Source: Pseudomonadota bacterium
Lineage (GTDB): Bacteria > Pseudomonadota > Gammaproteobacteria > Xanthomonadales > Xanthomonadaceae
Direction: 5' to 3'
DNA length: 64,000 nucleotides
Assembly: GCA_018242425.1 (NCBI GenBank)
Contig: JAFEBX010000011.1
Coordinates: forward strand, 372,001 to 436,000
The number at the start of each line of letters is the position of its first letter. The first letter of the stretch is position 1. The notes beneath the pieces are model-generated. The model did not search any database. It had not been told where the DNA came from and worked only from the letters and a program-made list of their open reading frames with translations. Shown in pieces: positions 16,161-24,844 of the stretch. Position numbers and translations under genes: made by a program.

Positions 16161-18002
16161 ATGAGCGCCGAATCCGAAACCACTGCCCCCACCAAGACTT
16201 TCACCGATCTCGGCCTGCCTGCGTCGCTGCTGAAGGCGCTGGCCGAAGTCGGCTACGAAAACCCCTCGCCGATCCAGGCCGCGACCATCCCGCCGCTGCT
16301 GCAGGGCCGCGACGTGCTCGGCACCGCCCAGACCGGCACCGGCAAGACCGCCGCATTCGCGTTGCCGATGCTGGCCAATATCGATCTGTCGATCAAGTCG
16401 CCGCAAGTGCTGGTGCTGGCGCCGACCCGCGAGCTGGCGATCCAGGTCAGTGAAGCGTTCCAGAAATACGCGCACCACCTGCCCGGCTTCCAGGTCACGC
16501 CGATCTACGGCGGCCAGAGCTATACCCCGCAGCTGCAGGCGCTGCGTCGCGGTTCGCACGTGGTGGTGGGAACGCCGGGCCGCGTGATCGACCATCTCGA
16601 GAAAGGCTCGCTCGATCTCTCCAGGCTGACCTGCCTGGTGCTGGACGAAGCCGACGAGATGCTGCGGATGGGCTTCATCGACGACGTCGAGGCGGTGCTG
16701 AAGGCGACGCCGGAAAATCGCCAGGTCGCGCTGTTCTCGGCGACGATGCCGGCGCAGATCAAGCGCATCGCCCAGACCTACCTGCGCGATCCGGTTGAAG
16801 TCATCATCAAGGCGACCACGACGACCGCCGCCAACATCCGCCAGCGCTACTGGGCGGTCAGCGGCCTGCACAAGCTCGACGCCCTGACCCGTATCCTCGA
16901 AGCCGAACTGTTCGACGCGATGATCATCTTCGCGCGCACCAAGATCGCGACCGAAGAGCTCGCCGAAAAACTGCAGGCCCGTGGCATCGCCGCCGCCGCG
17001 ATCAACGGCGACATGGACCAGAAGGCGCGCGAACGCACCATCCAGCGACTGCGCGACGGCAACATCGACGTTCTTGTCGCCACCGACGTCGCCGCCCGCG
17101 GCCTCGACGTCGAACGCATCAGCCACGTGCTGAACTACGACATCCCCTACGACACCGAAAGCTACGTCCACCGCATCGGCCGCACCGGCCGCGCCGGGCG
17201 CAGCGGCGAAGCGATTTTGTTCGTCACCCCGCGCGAGCGCGGCATGCTGCGCGCGATCGAGCGCGCGACGCGCCAGCCGATCGAGCAGATGCAGTTGCCG
17301 ACCGTGGCGACCGTCAACGAACGCCGCGTCGGCAAGTTCTACGACCGCATCCAGGCCCAGCTGGAAAACGCCAGCCTGCCGAGCTACCGCGACCTGCTGG
17401 AAACCTTCGAGCGCGAGCGCAACGTGCCGATGGCCGACATCGCCGCCGTGCTTGCCCATCTGGTGCAGGGCAAGACGCCGTTGCTGCTCGATATCCGCGA
17501 CGTGCCGGAAGCACCGCCGGAACGCAAGTTCGAGCCGCGTGGCGATCGCCCGCAGCGCGGCGAGCGTTTCGAGCGCAGCGAGCGTCCGGAACGTGGTGAA
17601 CGTCCCGAGCGCGCACCGCGCGAGCGTGCCGCGCCGCGTCCAGTGGGCGACGACGCCGGCATGGTCACCTATCGCATCGACGTTGGTCATTCGCACCGCA
17701 TCAAGCCGGGCAACATCGTCGGCGCGATCGCCAACGAAGCCGAGCTGGATGCGCGCCACATCGGCCGCGTCGATATTCGTGACGACTATTCGCTGGTCGA
17801 CCTGCCGGAAGGCATGCCGCCGGAACTGCTCTCCCACCTCAAGAAGGTGCGCGTCGGTGGCCAGCAGTTGAAGATGCGCCTCGCCGAGGACAGCGACATC
17901 GACGCACCGGTGCGCAAGCGCCCGGCATTCAAGAAGGAAGGCGGCTTCGGCAAGAAGCCGTCGTTCGGCGCACCGCGCAAGCCGCGTTTCCCGCGCGAGT
18001 AA
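16161..18002 (+). CDS. deaD: DEAD-box ATP-dependent RNA helicase
   Basis: A 613-aa RNA helicase of the DeaD/CsdA group that remodels RNA duplexes in ribosome assembly, mRNA decay and cold adaptation. Motifs in order: Q-motif, AQTGTGKTAAF, PTRELAIQ, TPGRVIDH, VLDEADEML, SAT, and HRIGRTGRAGRSG. After an Arg/Glu-rich linker (about 455-490, RGERPERAPRERAAP-like) comes a DbpA-type RNA-binding domain, then a basic Lys/Arg/Phe-rich tail. The AGAGAGAG ribosome site is 3 nt from the ATG at 16161; the longer in-frame extension overlaps divergent selO and is rejected. A palindromic hairpin ends the transcript. Confidence 0.94.
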   Translation: MSAESETTAPTKTFTDLGLPASLLKALAEVGYENPSPIQAATIPPLLQGRDVLGTAQTGTGKTAAFALPMLANIDLSIKSPQVLVLAPTRELAIQVSEAFQKYAHHLPGFQVTPIYGGQSYTPQLQALRRGSHVVVGTPGRVIDHLEKGSLDLSRLTCLVLDEADEMLRMGFIDDVEAVLKATPENRQVALFSATMPAQIKRIAQTYLRDPVEVIIKATTTTAANIRQRYWAVSGLHKLDALTRILEAELFDAMIIFARTKIATEELAEKLQARGIAAAAINGDMDQKARERTIQRLRDGNIDVLVATDVAARGLDVERISHVLNYDIPYDTESYVHRIGRTGRAGRSGEAILFVTPRERGMLRAIERATRQPIEQMQLPTVATVNERRVGKFYDRIQAQLENASLPSYRDLLETFERERNVPMADIAAVLAHLVQGKTPLLLDIRDVPEAPPERKFEPRGDRPQRGERFERSERPERGERPERAPRERAAPRPVGDDAGMVTYRIDVGHSHRIKPGNIVGAIANEAELDARHIGRVDIRDDYSLVDLPEGMPPELLSHLKKVRVGGQQLKMRLAEDSDIDAPVRKRPAFKKEGGFGKKPSFGAPRKPRFPRE

Positions 18003-18011
18003 TCGCGTCCG

Positions 18012-18209
18012 TCAGTGCATCCCCGCATTCGCGGGGATGTATGCGTGGAGATCGGGGAACGGCAGGCCGAACGCCTGCGCGAACAGCCAGTACGCCACCA
18101 GCGCCATCGAGACATAGAGCGCGAGCTTGGCCACGAAGCCGACGACCTTGAGCGCGAGCCAGACCAGCACGATCAGGATGACGATCCCGACCACCATCGT
18201 CGTCGTCAT
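18012..18209 (-). CDS. Small membrane protein, C-terminus encoded by a palindromic repeat
   Basis: A 65-aa protein with two hydrophobic helices (about 5-22 and 26-46) and no recognised domain. The last residues (YIPANAGMH) are encoded by the palindrome at 18019-18040, so the tail was probably created by insertion of that repeat. The start ATG overlaps the TGA of the upstream trhO gene (ATGA), supporting translation of this frame. Function unknown. Confidence 0.6.
   Translation of the reverse strand: MTTTMVVGIVILIVLVWLALKVVGFVAKLALYVSMALVAYWLFAQAFGLPFPDLHAYIPANAGMH
18019..18040. repeat. REP-like palindrome / bidirectional terminator
   Basis: Perfect 9-bp stem CATCCCCGC/GCGGGGATG with a 4-nt loop, between the convergent deaD and small membrane protein genes. 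Palindromes of this type recur between genes in many proteobacteria and often act as transcript ends. No second copy of this exact palindrome was noticed in the window. Confidence 0.65.
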
Positions 18210-18964
18210 GCCGATGCCTCCACTGCGGCATCGCGCAAGGGCTTGAGCGCGGGATCGAGGGCGATGCGCTCGTCGAAGACGAAGCAGCCGCCGTCGTAAC
18301 CATCACCGCCGACGTCCTCGAAGTAGCGCAGGATCCCGCCTTCGAGTTGGTAGACGTGGTCGATGCCGGCATCATGCAGCCACGGCGCTGCCTTTTCGCA
18401 ACGCACGCCACCGGTGCAGAAACTCACCACGGTCGCATCGGCGAGTTGTCCGCGCACGCCATCGATGGCAGCGGGCAGATCGTTGAAATTGTCGATCGGC
18501 AGCGTCACCGCATCATGGAAAGTGCCGTAACCGACCTCTTCCCGGTTGCGGGTATCGAGCATGACAACGCGGCGGCCGTCATCATCGCGGCCGGCACGCA
18601 GCCAGCGCGCGAGATCCTTCGCTTCGACTGCCGGCGCACGCTGCGCACCGACTGCGGCTTGGCGCCCGGCGAAGGCGATGATTTCCTGCTTGCGCTTGAC
18701 CTTCAGTTTCGCGAACGGCACGTGCCGGCTCCAGCTGCGCTTGGCCTCGAGACCGGCGAAGCGCTCGTCTTCCTGCAGCGCGACAAGAAACCCTTCGACA
18801 CCGGATTGGGTGCCGGCGAGGAAGATGTTGATGCCTTCCGGCGCCACCAGCACGGTGCCGCGCAATTCCCGTGCTTCCGCAAGCGCGCGCACATGCGCGA
18901 TCACGGCGTCGACATCGGCGATGTCGACAAAACGATAGGCGGCGATATTGAGCACGGCATCCAT
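18206..18964 (-). CDS. trhO: tRNA uridine(34) hydroxylase TrhO (YceA), rhodanese-like
   Basis: A 252-aa cytoplasmic enzyme that hydroxylates U34 of certain tRNAs with oxygen, the first step to 5-(carboxy)methoxyuridine. The N-terminal acylphosphatase-like domain (about 1-95) shows GTVLVAPEGINIFLAG. The rhodanese domain (about 120-215) carries the catalytic cysteine in VSFCTGGVRCEKA. The ATG at 18964 (MDAVLNIAAY) is the family start; upstream sequence belongs to the space after the DUF486 gene. The stop overlaps the next small gene by 4 bp. Confidence 0.92.
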   Translation of the reverse strand: MDAVLNIAAYRFVDIADVDAVIAHVRALAEARELRGTVLVAPEGINIFLAGTQSGVEGFLVALQEDERFAGLEAKRSWSRHVPFAKLKVKRKQEIIAFAGRQAAVGAQRAPAVEAKDLARWLRAGRDDDGRRVVMLDTRNREEVGYGTFHDAVTLPIDNFNDLPAAIDGVRGQLADATVVSFCTGGVRCEKAAPWLHDAGIDHVYQLEGGILRYFEDVGGDGYDGGCFVFDERIALDPALKPLRDAAVEASA

Positions 18965-18990
18965 GCCGGCAATTTTACCGCGAACCACCG

Positions 18991-19356
18991 TCAGGCCTGG
19001 CGCCCTCCGGCAAACGTGAACGCCACCGCAGCCAGCACGCAGGCGAAGGCCGCGGCGTGGTTCCAGCGCAGGCGCTCGCCGAACATCAGCCAGGCGAAGA
19101 CCACGAATACCACCAGGGTGATGCATTCCTGCAGGATCTTCAGCTGGAACAGGCTCAGCACCCCGGAACCGATGCGGTTGCCGGGCACCTGGAAGCAGTA
19201 TTCGAAGAACGCCAGGCCCCAGCTCGCGAGGATGGCGATCCACAACGGACTGCCCTTGAACTTCAGGTGCCCGTACCACGCCAGGTTCATGAAGACGTTG
19301 GAGACGGTCAGCAGCGCCAGGAAGCGCAAGACCGCGGGCGAGGCCAACGCATTCAT
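18991..19356 (-). CDS. DUF486 (DMT-like) small membrane protein
   Basis: A 121-aa inner-membrane protein with four predicted helices. Family landmarks include FMNLAWYGHLKFK, FFEYCFQVPGNRIG and LKILQECITLVVF. The family is distantly related to drug/metabolite transporters, but no substrate is known. The start ATG overlaps the TGA of the M1 peptidase gene by 4 bp, so it is translated from the same mRNA; trhO follows 26 bp later in the same direction. Confidence 0.88.
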   Translation of the reverse strand: MNALASPAVLRFLALLTVSNVFMNLAWYGHLKFKGSPLWIAILASWGLAFFEYCFQVPGNRIGSGVLSLFQLKILQECITLVVFVVFAWLMFGERLRWNHAAAFACVLAAVAFTFAGGRQA

Positions 19357-21065
19357 TGCTTGCCCTGCTTCGCTTTCTCCGCCGCGGCCTTGGTGCGCGC
19401 GGCCGCATCGGCCTTCCACACCGCGATTTCCGGCGCGTCGCGCAGGACCATGTTGTCGGGATCGACGGTATAGCTCTCGTTGGCGGCGATCGCGACTTCA
19501 CCGCGACCATTCGTCATCGGCACGCGCACCCTGCGTTCGCCAACGCGCACTTCCACCGGCAGCGGGAACGGGCGATCGCCATCGGTGGTCCAGCGCAGCT
19601 TCAACTTGCCGCCAGCGCGCTCAACGTCGAGGCGCGGCATCACCGCGCTGTGCAGGTAGACGTCGAAGAACCAGTTCCAGTCCTTGCCGGTGATGCGGTT
19701 CACCGCGTCGACGTAGTCCTTGCTGGCGGCGTAACGCGGCTTGAAGTTGCCCGGCTTGGGATCGAGGCGTCCGTACACCAGCATCCGCATCGATGCGCGG
19801 AAGGCGCGATCTCCGATCTGGTGGCGCAAGGTATGGAGGATCCACGCCCCCTTGTAATAGACATCGGTGCCCGGATCGATCGCGTCGGATTCCGCGGTGC
19901 CGTTCGGGCGGCTGTGGCCGCTCACCATCGGGAATTTTCCGGCGATCAGGCCGCGCTGGCGCAGCATCTCGGCGTCGTAGTACATATGACCGCGCAGCCA
20001 CTCCAGATACAGCGGCTGCATGTACATCGCGAAGCCTTCGTGCAGCCAGAAATCGTCGTAGTCGGCATTGGTCATCTGGTTGCCGAACCACTCGTGGGCG
20101 AACTCGTGCTGCATCAGCCAGTCGTAGCCGTTGATATCCTTCTTGTAGTCGTTGCCATAGGCATTGATGGTCTGGTGTTCCATGCCGAGATGCGGCGTCT
20201 CGACCACGCCTACCTTGTCGTCGCTCCACGGATAGGGACCGACGACTTCCTCGAAGAAATCGAGCATCTTCGGCAGTTCGGCGTAGAGGCCCTCGGCCTT
20301 GCCGCGATTGCCACGCAGATAATAGAAGTCCATCGGCATGGTGTTGCCGTAGCGACTGCGGTATTCGCTCTGCAACAGTTCGTACGGACCGATGTTGAGC
20401 GCGATGGCATAAGTATCCGGCTGGCGCGCCGACCAATTCCATGTCCACGTCTTGTCATTCTTGTCGACGCCGAGCAAACGGCCATTGCTTGCGGCGGTCA
20501 ATCCGGCGGGCACGGTGATGTGCTGGATCACCCGCAATGGCTTGCCCATCGGATGATCGATGCACGGCCACAACAGGTCGCAGCCCTCGCCTTCCACCGC
20601 CGTCGCCACCCACGGCTCTCCGGTCGGCGCGGTCGCCCAGACGATGCCGCCATCCCACGGCGCGCGCTTCGCCACCAGCGGCTTGCCGTCATAACGGATG
20701 TGCACCTTGAAGCTGCCGCCCGCCGCAATCGGCTTCGGCAATGCGAATTCGATGCGGCCTTCATTGTTCGGATGATCCTTCGCCGCCAGCGCGATGCCAT
20801 CGACATCGAACGCCGAGATCGCATAGCGCGGATCGAATTCCAGCGCGAAACGCGACAGCGGCGACTTCGCGCGGAAGGTCAGCGTGGCATCTCCACCCAA
20901 TGATTTCGCCGCGGGATCGACGCTGAACGCGAGGTCCGCCTGCTCGAACACCACCGCCTTCTGTTCCGGACTCATTCCGAGGCCCGAAGTCATGGTGTGG
21001 TCTGCGGCCGCGGCGATGCCGGCGACGGCAAGCAGCGGAAGGCACAGCATCCTGGATGCGGTCAT
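19353..21065 (-). CDS. M1 family zinc aminopeptidase, exported
   Basis: A 570-aa gluzincin with a signal peptide (MTASRMLCLPLLAVAGIAAA). After an N-terminal beta domain (about 40-215) the catalytic domain carries HEFAHEWFGNQ (H320, E321, H324) and the third ligand in FWLHEGFAMYMQ. A short C-terminal domain follows. The usual GxMEN substrate loop appears as LGMEHQT. It probably trims peptides in the periplasm. First gene of a run with DUF486, trhO and the small membrane protein, all closely spaced or overlapping. Confidence 0.9.
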   Translation of the reverse strand: MTASRMLCLPLLAVAGIAAAADHTMTSGLGMSPEQKAVVFEQADLAFSVDPAAKSLGGDATLTFRAKSPLSRFALEFDPRYAISAFDVDGIALAAKDHPNNEGRIEFALPKPIAAGGSFKVHIRYDGKPLVAKRAPWDGGIVWATAPTGEPWVATAVEGEGCDLLWPCIDHPMGKPLRVIQHITVPAGLTAASNGRLLGVDKNDKTWTWNWSARQPDTYAIALNIGPYELLQSEYRSRYGNTMPMDFYYLRGNRGKAEGLYAELPKMLDFFEEVVGPYPWSDDKVGVVETPHLGMEHQTINAYGNDYKKDINGYDWLMQHEFAHEWFGNQMTNADYDDFWLHEGFAMYMQPLYLEWLRGHMYYDAEMLRQRGLIAGKFPMVSGHSRPNGTAESDAIDPGTDVYYKGAWILHTLRHQIGDRAFRASMRMLVYGRLDPKPGNFKPRYAASKDYVDAVNRITGKDWNWFFDVYLHSAVMPRLDVERAGGKLKLRWTTDGDRPFPLPVEVRVGERRVRVPMTNGRGEVAIAANESYTVDPDNMVLRDAPEIAVWKADAAARTKAAAEKAKQGKQ

Positions 21066-21178
21066 GGCACGCCTCTTTCACATGGAAACGACATGGTAGC
21101 CGAGCGCGGCGACGTCTTCGCCTCGTCTTCGCACCGGCTCGGCATAATCGGTTGGCAAGCCTGTCGCGGGATCGATCC

Positions 21179-21616
21179 ATGGATGCTATCGGACCTATTC
21201 TCCTCGCCGAAGACACCATAATCGATGCGGAAATGACCATCGGCGCGCTGCACGAGGCACAGCTGGTCAATCCGATCGTCCACGTCAACGACGGCGTCGA
21301 GGCACTCGACTACCTGCATCGCTGCGGGCGCTATGCCGGGCGTGCGGGCGACGATCCGGCGCTGGTCCTGCTCGACATCCACATGCCGCGCATGACCGGC
21401 CTTGAGGTGCTGCACGCGCTGCGCCTGGAAGACGGATTCCGCCACCTGCCGGTGGTGATCCTGTCCTCGTCATCGGAAGAGGTCGAACTCGCGCGCGACC
21501 ACAATCCGGGCGCGAACGCCTACGTGGTCAAACCGCGTGATCTCGATCGCTACTTCGACATCGTCGGCACCATCGGCAAGCTCTGGGGTACTCTCGCGCC
21601 AACACCCGGCCACTGA
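21179..21616 (+). CDS. Single-domain response regulator (Rcp1-like)
   Basis: A 145-aa receiver with no output domain. Acidic pocket E11/D12, phospho-acceptor D66 (VLLDIHMPRM), S96 and K118 (VVKP) are all present. The extra loop LHRCGRYAGRAGDDP is typical of Rcp1-type regulators that pair with hybrid or phytochrome-like kinases. No kinase lies nearby. The ATG at 21179 (MDAIGPILLAEDT) is the first start giving a clean receiver. A second receiver gene follows 20 bp later. Confidence 0.9.
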   Translation: MDAIGPILLAEDTIIDAEMTIGALHEAQLVNPIVHVNDGVEALDYLHRCGRYAGRAGDDPALVLLDIHMPRMTGLEVLHALRLEDGFRHLPVVILSSSSEEVELARDHNPGANAYVVKPRDLDRYFDIVGTIGKLWGTLAPTPGH

Positions 21617-21636
21617 ACCAGGCGCATACCGTTTTC

Positions 21637-22008
21637 ATGCACATCCTTTTGATCGAGGACATGGACAGCGACGCCGAGCTGATCCGCCTGGAATTGCTGG
21701 GCGAATGGCCGGCACTGCAATTCGATTGGGCGAGCACGCGGCAGGCCTTGTCGCAGGCCTTGGCGAAACCGGCGCCCGACCTGATCCTGTGCGATTCACG
21801 CCTCCCCGGACTGCACGGCGCGGACATCCTCGAGCTCGCCGCCACGGCGTGGCCCGGGACGCCATTGGTGTTCTGCGTCGGCTCGCCGCATGGCGATCCG
21901 ATCCTGCAGCCAGTGCTGTCGCGCGCGGCTGGATTGGTCGACAAGAACAGGCTGCAAACGCTGGTGCCGACCATCAAGCGGGTGATGGCGGCACTGCGCC
22001 CGGATTGA
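21637..22008 (+). CDS. Second single-domain response regulator
   Basis: A 123-aa receiver-like protein. The acidic pair E7/D8 and the acceptor D53 (LILCDSRLPG) are present. The Ser/Thr switch position is not clear (FCVGSPHGD) and the conserved Lys region reads VDKN (K103), so phospho-signalling may be altered. It follows the first receiver gene by 20 bp, probably in one operon, and is convergent with the M48 protease gene. Confidence 0.85.
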   Translation: MHILLIEDMDSDAELIRLELLGEWPALQFDWASTRQALSQALAKPAPDLILCDSRLPGLHGADILELAATAWPGTPLVFCVGSPHGDPILQPVLSRAAGLVDKNRLQTLVPTIKRVMAALRPD

Positions 22009-22014
22009 CCGGTC

Positions 22015-22920
22015 TTATTCCGTCGAAACGCTGGCGCCGTTGCCGCCGCAGAATTGCGCCCGGTACTGCATCGCCTTCGGCATCAACCGCTGCAGGTCGG
22101 CGATGCGGGTGCCGGCGCTCGGGTGGGTCGATGCATATTCCGGCGGCGCGTTGCCGCCTTCGGACTGTTCCATGCGCTGCCATAGCGGGATCGCCTGCTG
22201 CGGATCGAAGCAGGCGGCGGCCGCCAACATCAGGCCCATTTCGTCAGCCTGGCTTTCCTGCTTGCGCGCATACGGCAATTGCGACGTCACGCCATAGGCC
22301 GAGAACACCGCATTCTGCAATTGCGGATCGATGCCGCTGACCGCGCCGGCCATCGCGCCAAGCTTCTCGAGGTTTTGTCGCGTCATGCGCTGCGCGCCAT
22401 GGCGCAACAAGGCATGGGTGATTTCATGGCCGAGCACCACCGCGATCGCATCGGCGTTCTGCGCCACCGGGATCAGGCCGGTATACACCGCGATCTTGCC
22501 GCCGGGCAGGCAGAAGGCATTCACTTCATCCGACTTCAGCACGTTGACGTCCCAGCTGAAGCTCTGCTCGATGTGCGGTGATTGCAGGCCGTGCTCCTTG
22601 GCCAGCTGGTCCTCGACCGCCGGGATCACCTTGATCAGGCGGGCGGCGACCGCGCGCACCTGCTGCGCAAGCTGCGAATTGGGATCGACCGGCTGTTCCT
22701 TCTGCATCACCTCTTCATAGGCCTGCAGGCCCATCGCCGATTCCTGCTGCGGCGTGATGCTGGCATCGATATGGACCTTCTCGCCGGTCTCGGGCTGGAT
22801 CTGCGCCGAGGAAAACCACTTGTACGCGCCATACAGCGCGATCAGCAGGACGATGATCAACCGTGGGTTGAATCCGAATCCGCGTCGTTGCGGATATTGG
22901 TTTTCGGGGTCGATCTGCAT
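22015..22920 (-). CDS. M48 family membrane-bound metalloprotease
   Basis: A 301-aa zinc protease with one N-terminal transmembrane helix (about 21-33) and the motif HEITH at 165-169, followed by the QESQADEMG segment with the third ligand Glu. The architecture (single anchor, soluble M48 domain, no TPR) resembles YcaL/LoiP-type periplasmic proteases that help outer-membrane protein quality control. An AGGAG ribosome site lies 8 nt before the ATG at 22920. It follows the FGE-like lipoprotein gene by 26 bp, so the two are probably co-transcribed. Confidence 0.9.
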   Translation of the reverse strand: MQIDPENQYPQRRGFGFNPRLIIVLLIALYGAYKWFSSAQIQPETGEKVHIDASITPQQESAMGLQAYEEVMQKEQPVDPNSQLAQQVRAVAARLIKVIPAVEDQLAKEHGLQSPHIEQSFSWDVNVLKSDEVNAFCLPGGKIAVYTGLIPVAQNADAIAVVLGHEITHALLRHGAQRMTRQNLEKLGAMAGAVSGIDPQLQNAVFSAYGVTSQLPYARKQESQADEMGLMLAAAACFDPQQAIPLWQRMEQSEGGNAPPEYASTHPSAGTRIADLQRLMPKAMQYRAQFCGGNGASVSTE

Positions 22921-22946
22921 GTCGGTTCTCCTGGAATTCCCCGTTC

Positions 22947-24809
22947 TCAAAGATCGCGCGCGACCCGGAACCCGGTGCGCGCATTGGTGATGTCGCCGGC
23001 CTGCGCCACGCGCCACGACGAGCGTACCTGATTCGGCGCACCCGCCCATGATCCGCCACGCACCACGCGGCTGCGGCAGCCCGGATTGAACCACGCCGCG
23101 CCATCGGCGGGCGCACGGCGGTAACCCTGGTGCCAGCAGTCGGCGACCCATTCGCTGACATTGCCGGCAAGATCGTGAAGACCGAATGCATTCGCGGCAT
23201 CGCGCGCCACCGGCGCCGGCCCCCAGTAGCCGTCGCCGTATCCACGGAAGGCATTGGCCCAGCGATGCCCGCTCGGCGAGACATCGAGCGCGCCGGTCAG
23301 GTTGCCCGCGCCCGGCGGCGGTGCGCCATCGCCCCACGGGAATTTCCCCGTACCGCCTGCGCGCAAGGCGTATTCGAATTCGGCCTCGGTCGGCAGGTGG
23401 TAGGCGCGCCCGGTCTGGGTGCGCAGCCAGTCGATGTAGGCCTCGGCGTCGCGCACGTCGAGATGCAGCACCGGCAAATCGCCGCGTGCCGGCTGGCCGG
23501 CGTAATCGTCGCGCCAGCTCACGCCACTGCGACGGGCGAAATTGCCGCTGCGTTCGTCGTAGACGATCGAATTGCCGCGGCGCTCGGCGCGCGTGCGATA
23601 GCCCGTGGCAGCCACGAAGCGCGCGTAGTCGTCGACGCGCACTTCGGTTTGACCCAGGGCGAAGCCGCGCATGAAGGTCACCCGGTGCGCCGGCGACTCC
23701 GCCTTGCTCGGACCCGGTTCATGCGGATCCGCGCCCATCATGAAACTGCCGATCGGCACCACCCGCATCAAGGGTGCGGCACCGCCGACGCGCAGGGCTT
23801 CGCTGAATTCCTGGCCGGGCGCGAATTGTCCGTAATGGGTCGCGAGGTCGATCCGCCGCGCAAGATCGGCGACCGACCCATCGTCCGTCACCGCGACCCG
23901 GCGCATTTCCAGAAGCAACGCGCGCGCCGCATCGATAGACCCGCGTTGCGAAGGATCCTGCAGGCGGATCCGCGCATCGATGTACATCGATTGCACCTGC
24001 TGAACGCGTTGCTGCTCGAAGCGTCGCCATGCCGCCGCGATGACCTGCGGATCGCCATCCGTGGCCTGCGCATGGCGCATCCACGTCACCACGTTGGCGT
24101 AATCGTGGGCATCGGCGGCAACCTGCGCCTGCGCGATCATCGCGTCGCGGGTTCGCTGCAATCCGGCGATCGCGCGCACGTCGCCGGGGCGGTTGCGCAA
24201 CACCTCCCCGAAGTCGGTGCGGGCGCCAACGCCGATTTCCCCCCAGCGTCCTTCGGCGAGATCGCGTTCGCCGAGCTGCAGCAACGCGTCGAGCCCGTCC
24301 GAGGCATCGAGCCGGCCGAGATAGCGCTGGACTCCGGGATCGTTGGCGTTCGCAACACGCAGTACCGCGGCGATCTGGTGCGCTTCCGCAGCGGCGCCCG
24401 GCCAGTCGCCGGCGTTGTCGCGGATCGCGGCATCGCCACGCGCGATCAATTGATCAATCGCACGCTGGCGCAATTCCAGCGCGTCTGCATTGGCCGGATC
24501 CGCACGCAACACTGCGAACAGCAGCGGCAACGTGGAGTCCGCGTCCTGATAAATGCGACCGCGTTGCAACTGGCGTCCGGCCGAGCGCAAGGCATCGGCG
24601 ACGTTCGTGCCATCGAGTGTTGCAATCGGCGGCGTCCAGTTCAGGTTGTAATGCGAATGCTCGTCGCCACCGACGGTGACGATGCCGCGACGCAGCGCTT
24701 CGGCCGAATCGGCATCCACCTGCGACGGCGTGCGCGTACAGGCGGCCAACACAAGGCCGGCGAGGAGAATCGTCGCCCATCGCCCGGTCGCCGCCGTCGT
24801 TCGCTGCAT
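22947..24809 (-). CDS. Lipoprotein with formylglycine-generating-enzyme-like (SUMF1) domain
   Basis: A 620-aa lipoprotein: signal ending LVLAAC, then a helical, TPR-like middle region (about 60-360), then a C-terminal FGE/SUMF1 domain (about 365-620). That domain has SFMMGAD, the EVRVDDYARFVAATGY block, YHLPTEAEFEYALRAGG, GNVSEWVADCW, VVRGGSW and NARTGFRVARDL. True FGE oxidises sulfatase cysteines using paired active-site cysteines; only scattered Cys are seen here and no sulfatase gene is near, so it may be a binding or structural relative. I chose 24809 over 24827 because GAGG precedes it at good spacing. Confidence 0.85.
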   Translation of the reverse strand: MQRTTAATGRWATILLAGLVLAACTRTPSQVDADSAEALRRGIVTVGGDEHSHYNLNWTPPIATLDGTNVADALRSAGRQLQRGRIYQDADSTLPLLFAVLRADPANADALELRQRAIDQLIARGDAAIRDNAGDWPGAAAEAHQIAAVLRVANANDPGVQRYLGRLDASDGLDALLQLGERDLAEGRWGEIGVGARTDFGEVLRNRPGDVRAIAGLQRTRDAMIAQAQVAADAHDYANVVTWMRHAQATDGDPQVIAAAWRRFEQQRVQQVQSMYIDARIRLQDPSQRGSIDAARALLLEMRRVAVTDDGSVADLARRIDLATHYGQFAPGQEFSEALRVGGAAPLMRVVPIGSFMMGADPHEPGPSKAESPAHRVTFMRGFALGQTEVRVDDYARFVAATGYRTRAERRGNSIVYDERSGNFARRSGVSWRDDYAGQPARGDLPVLHLDVRDAEAYIDWLRTQTGRAYHLPTEAEFEYALRAGGTGKFPWGDGAPPPGAGNLTGALDVSPSGHRWANAFRGYGDGYWGPAPVARDAANAFGLHDLAGNVSEWVADCWHQGYRRAPADGAAWFNPGCRSRVVRGGSWAGAPNQVRSSWRVAQAGDITNARTGFRVARDL

Positions 24810-24844
24810 TCGCGCCTCGCATCGCATTCGGCTATTGTCACCCA

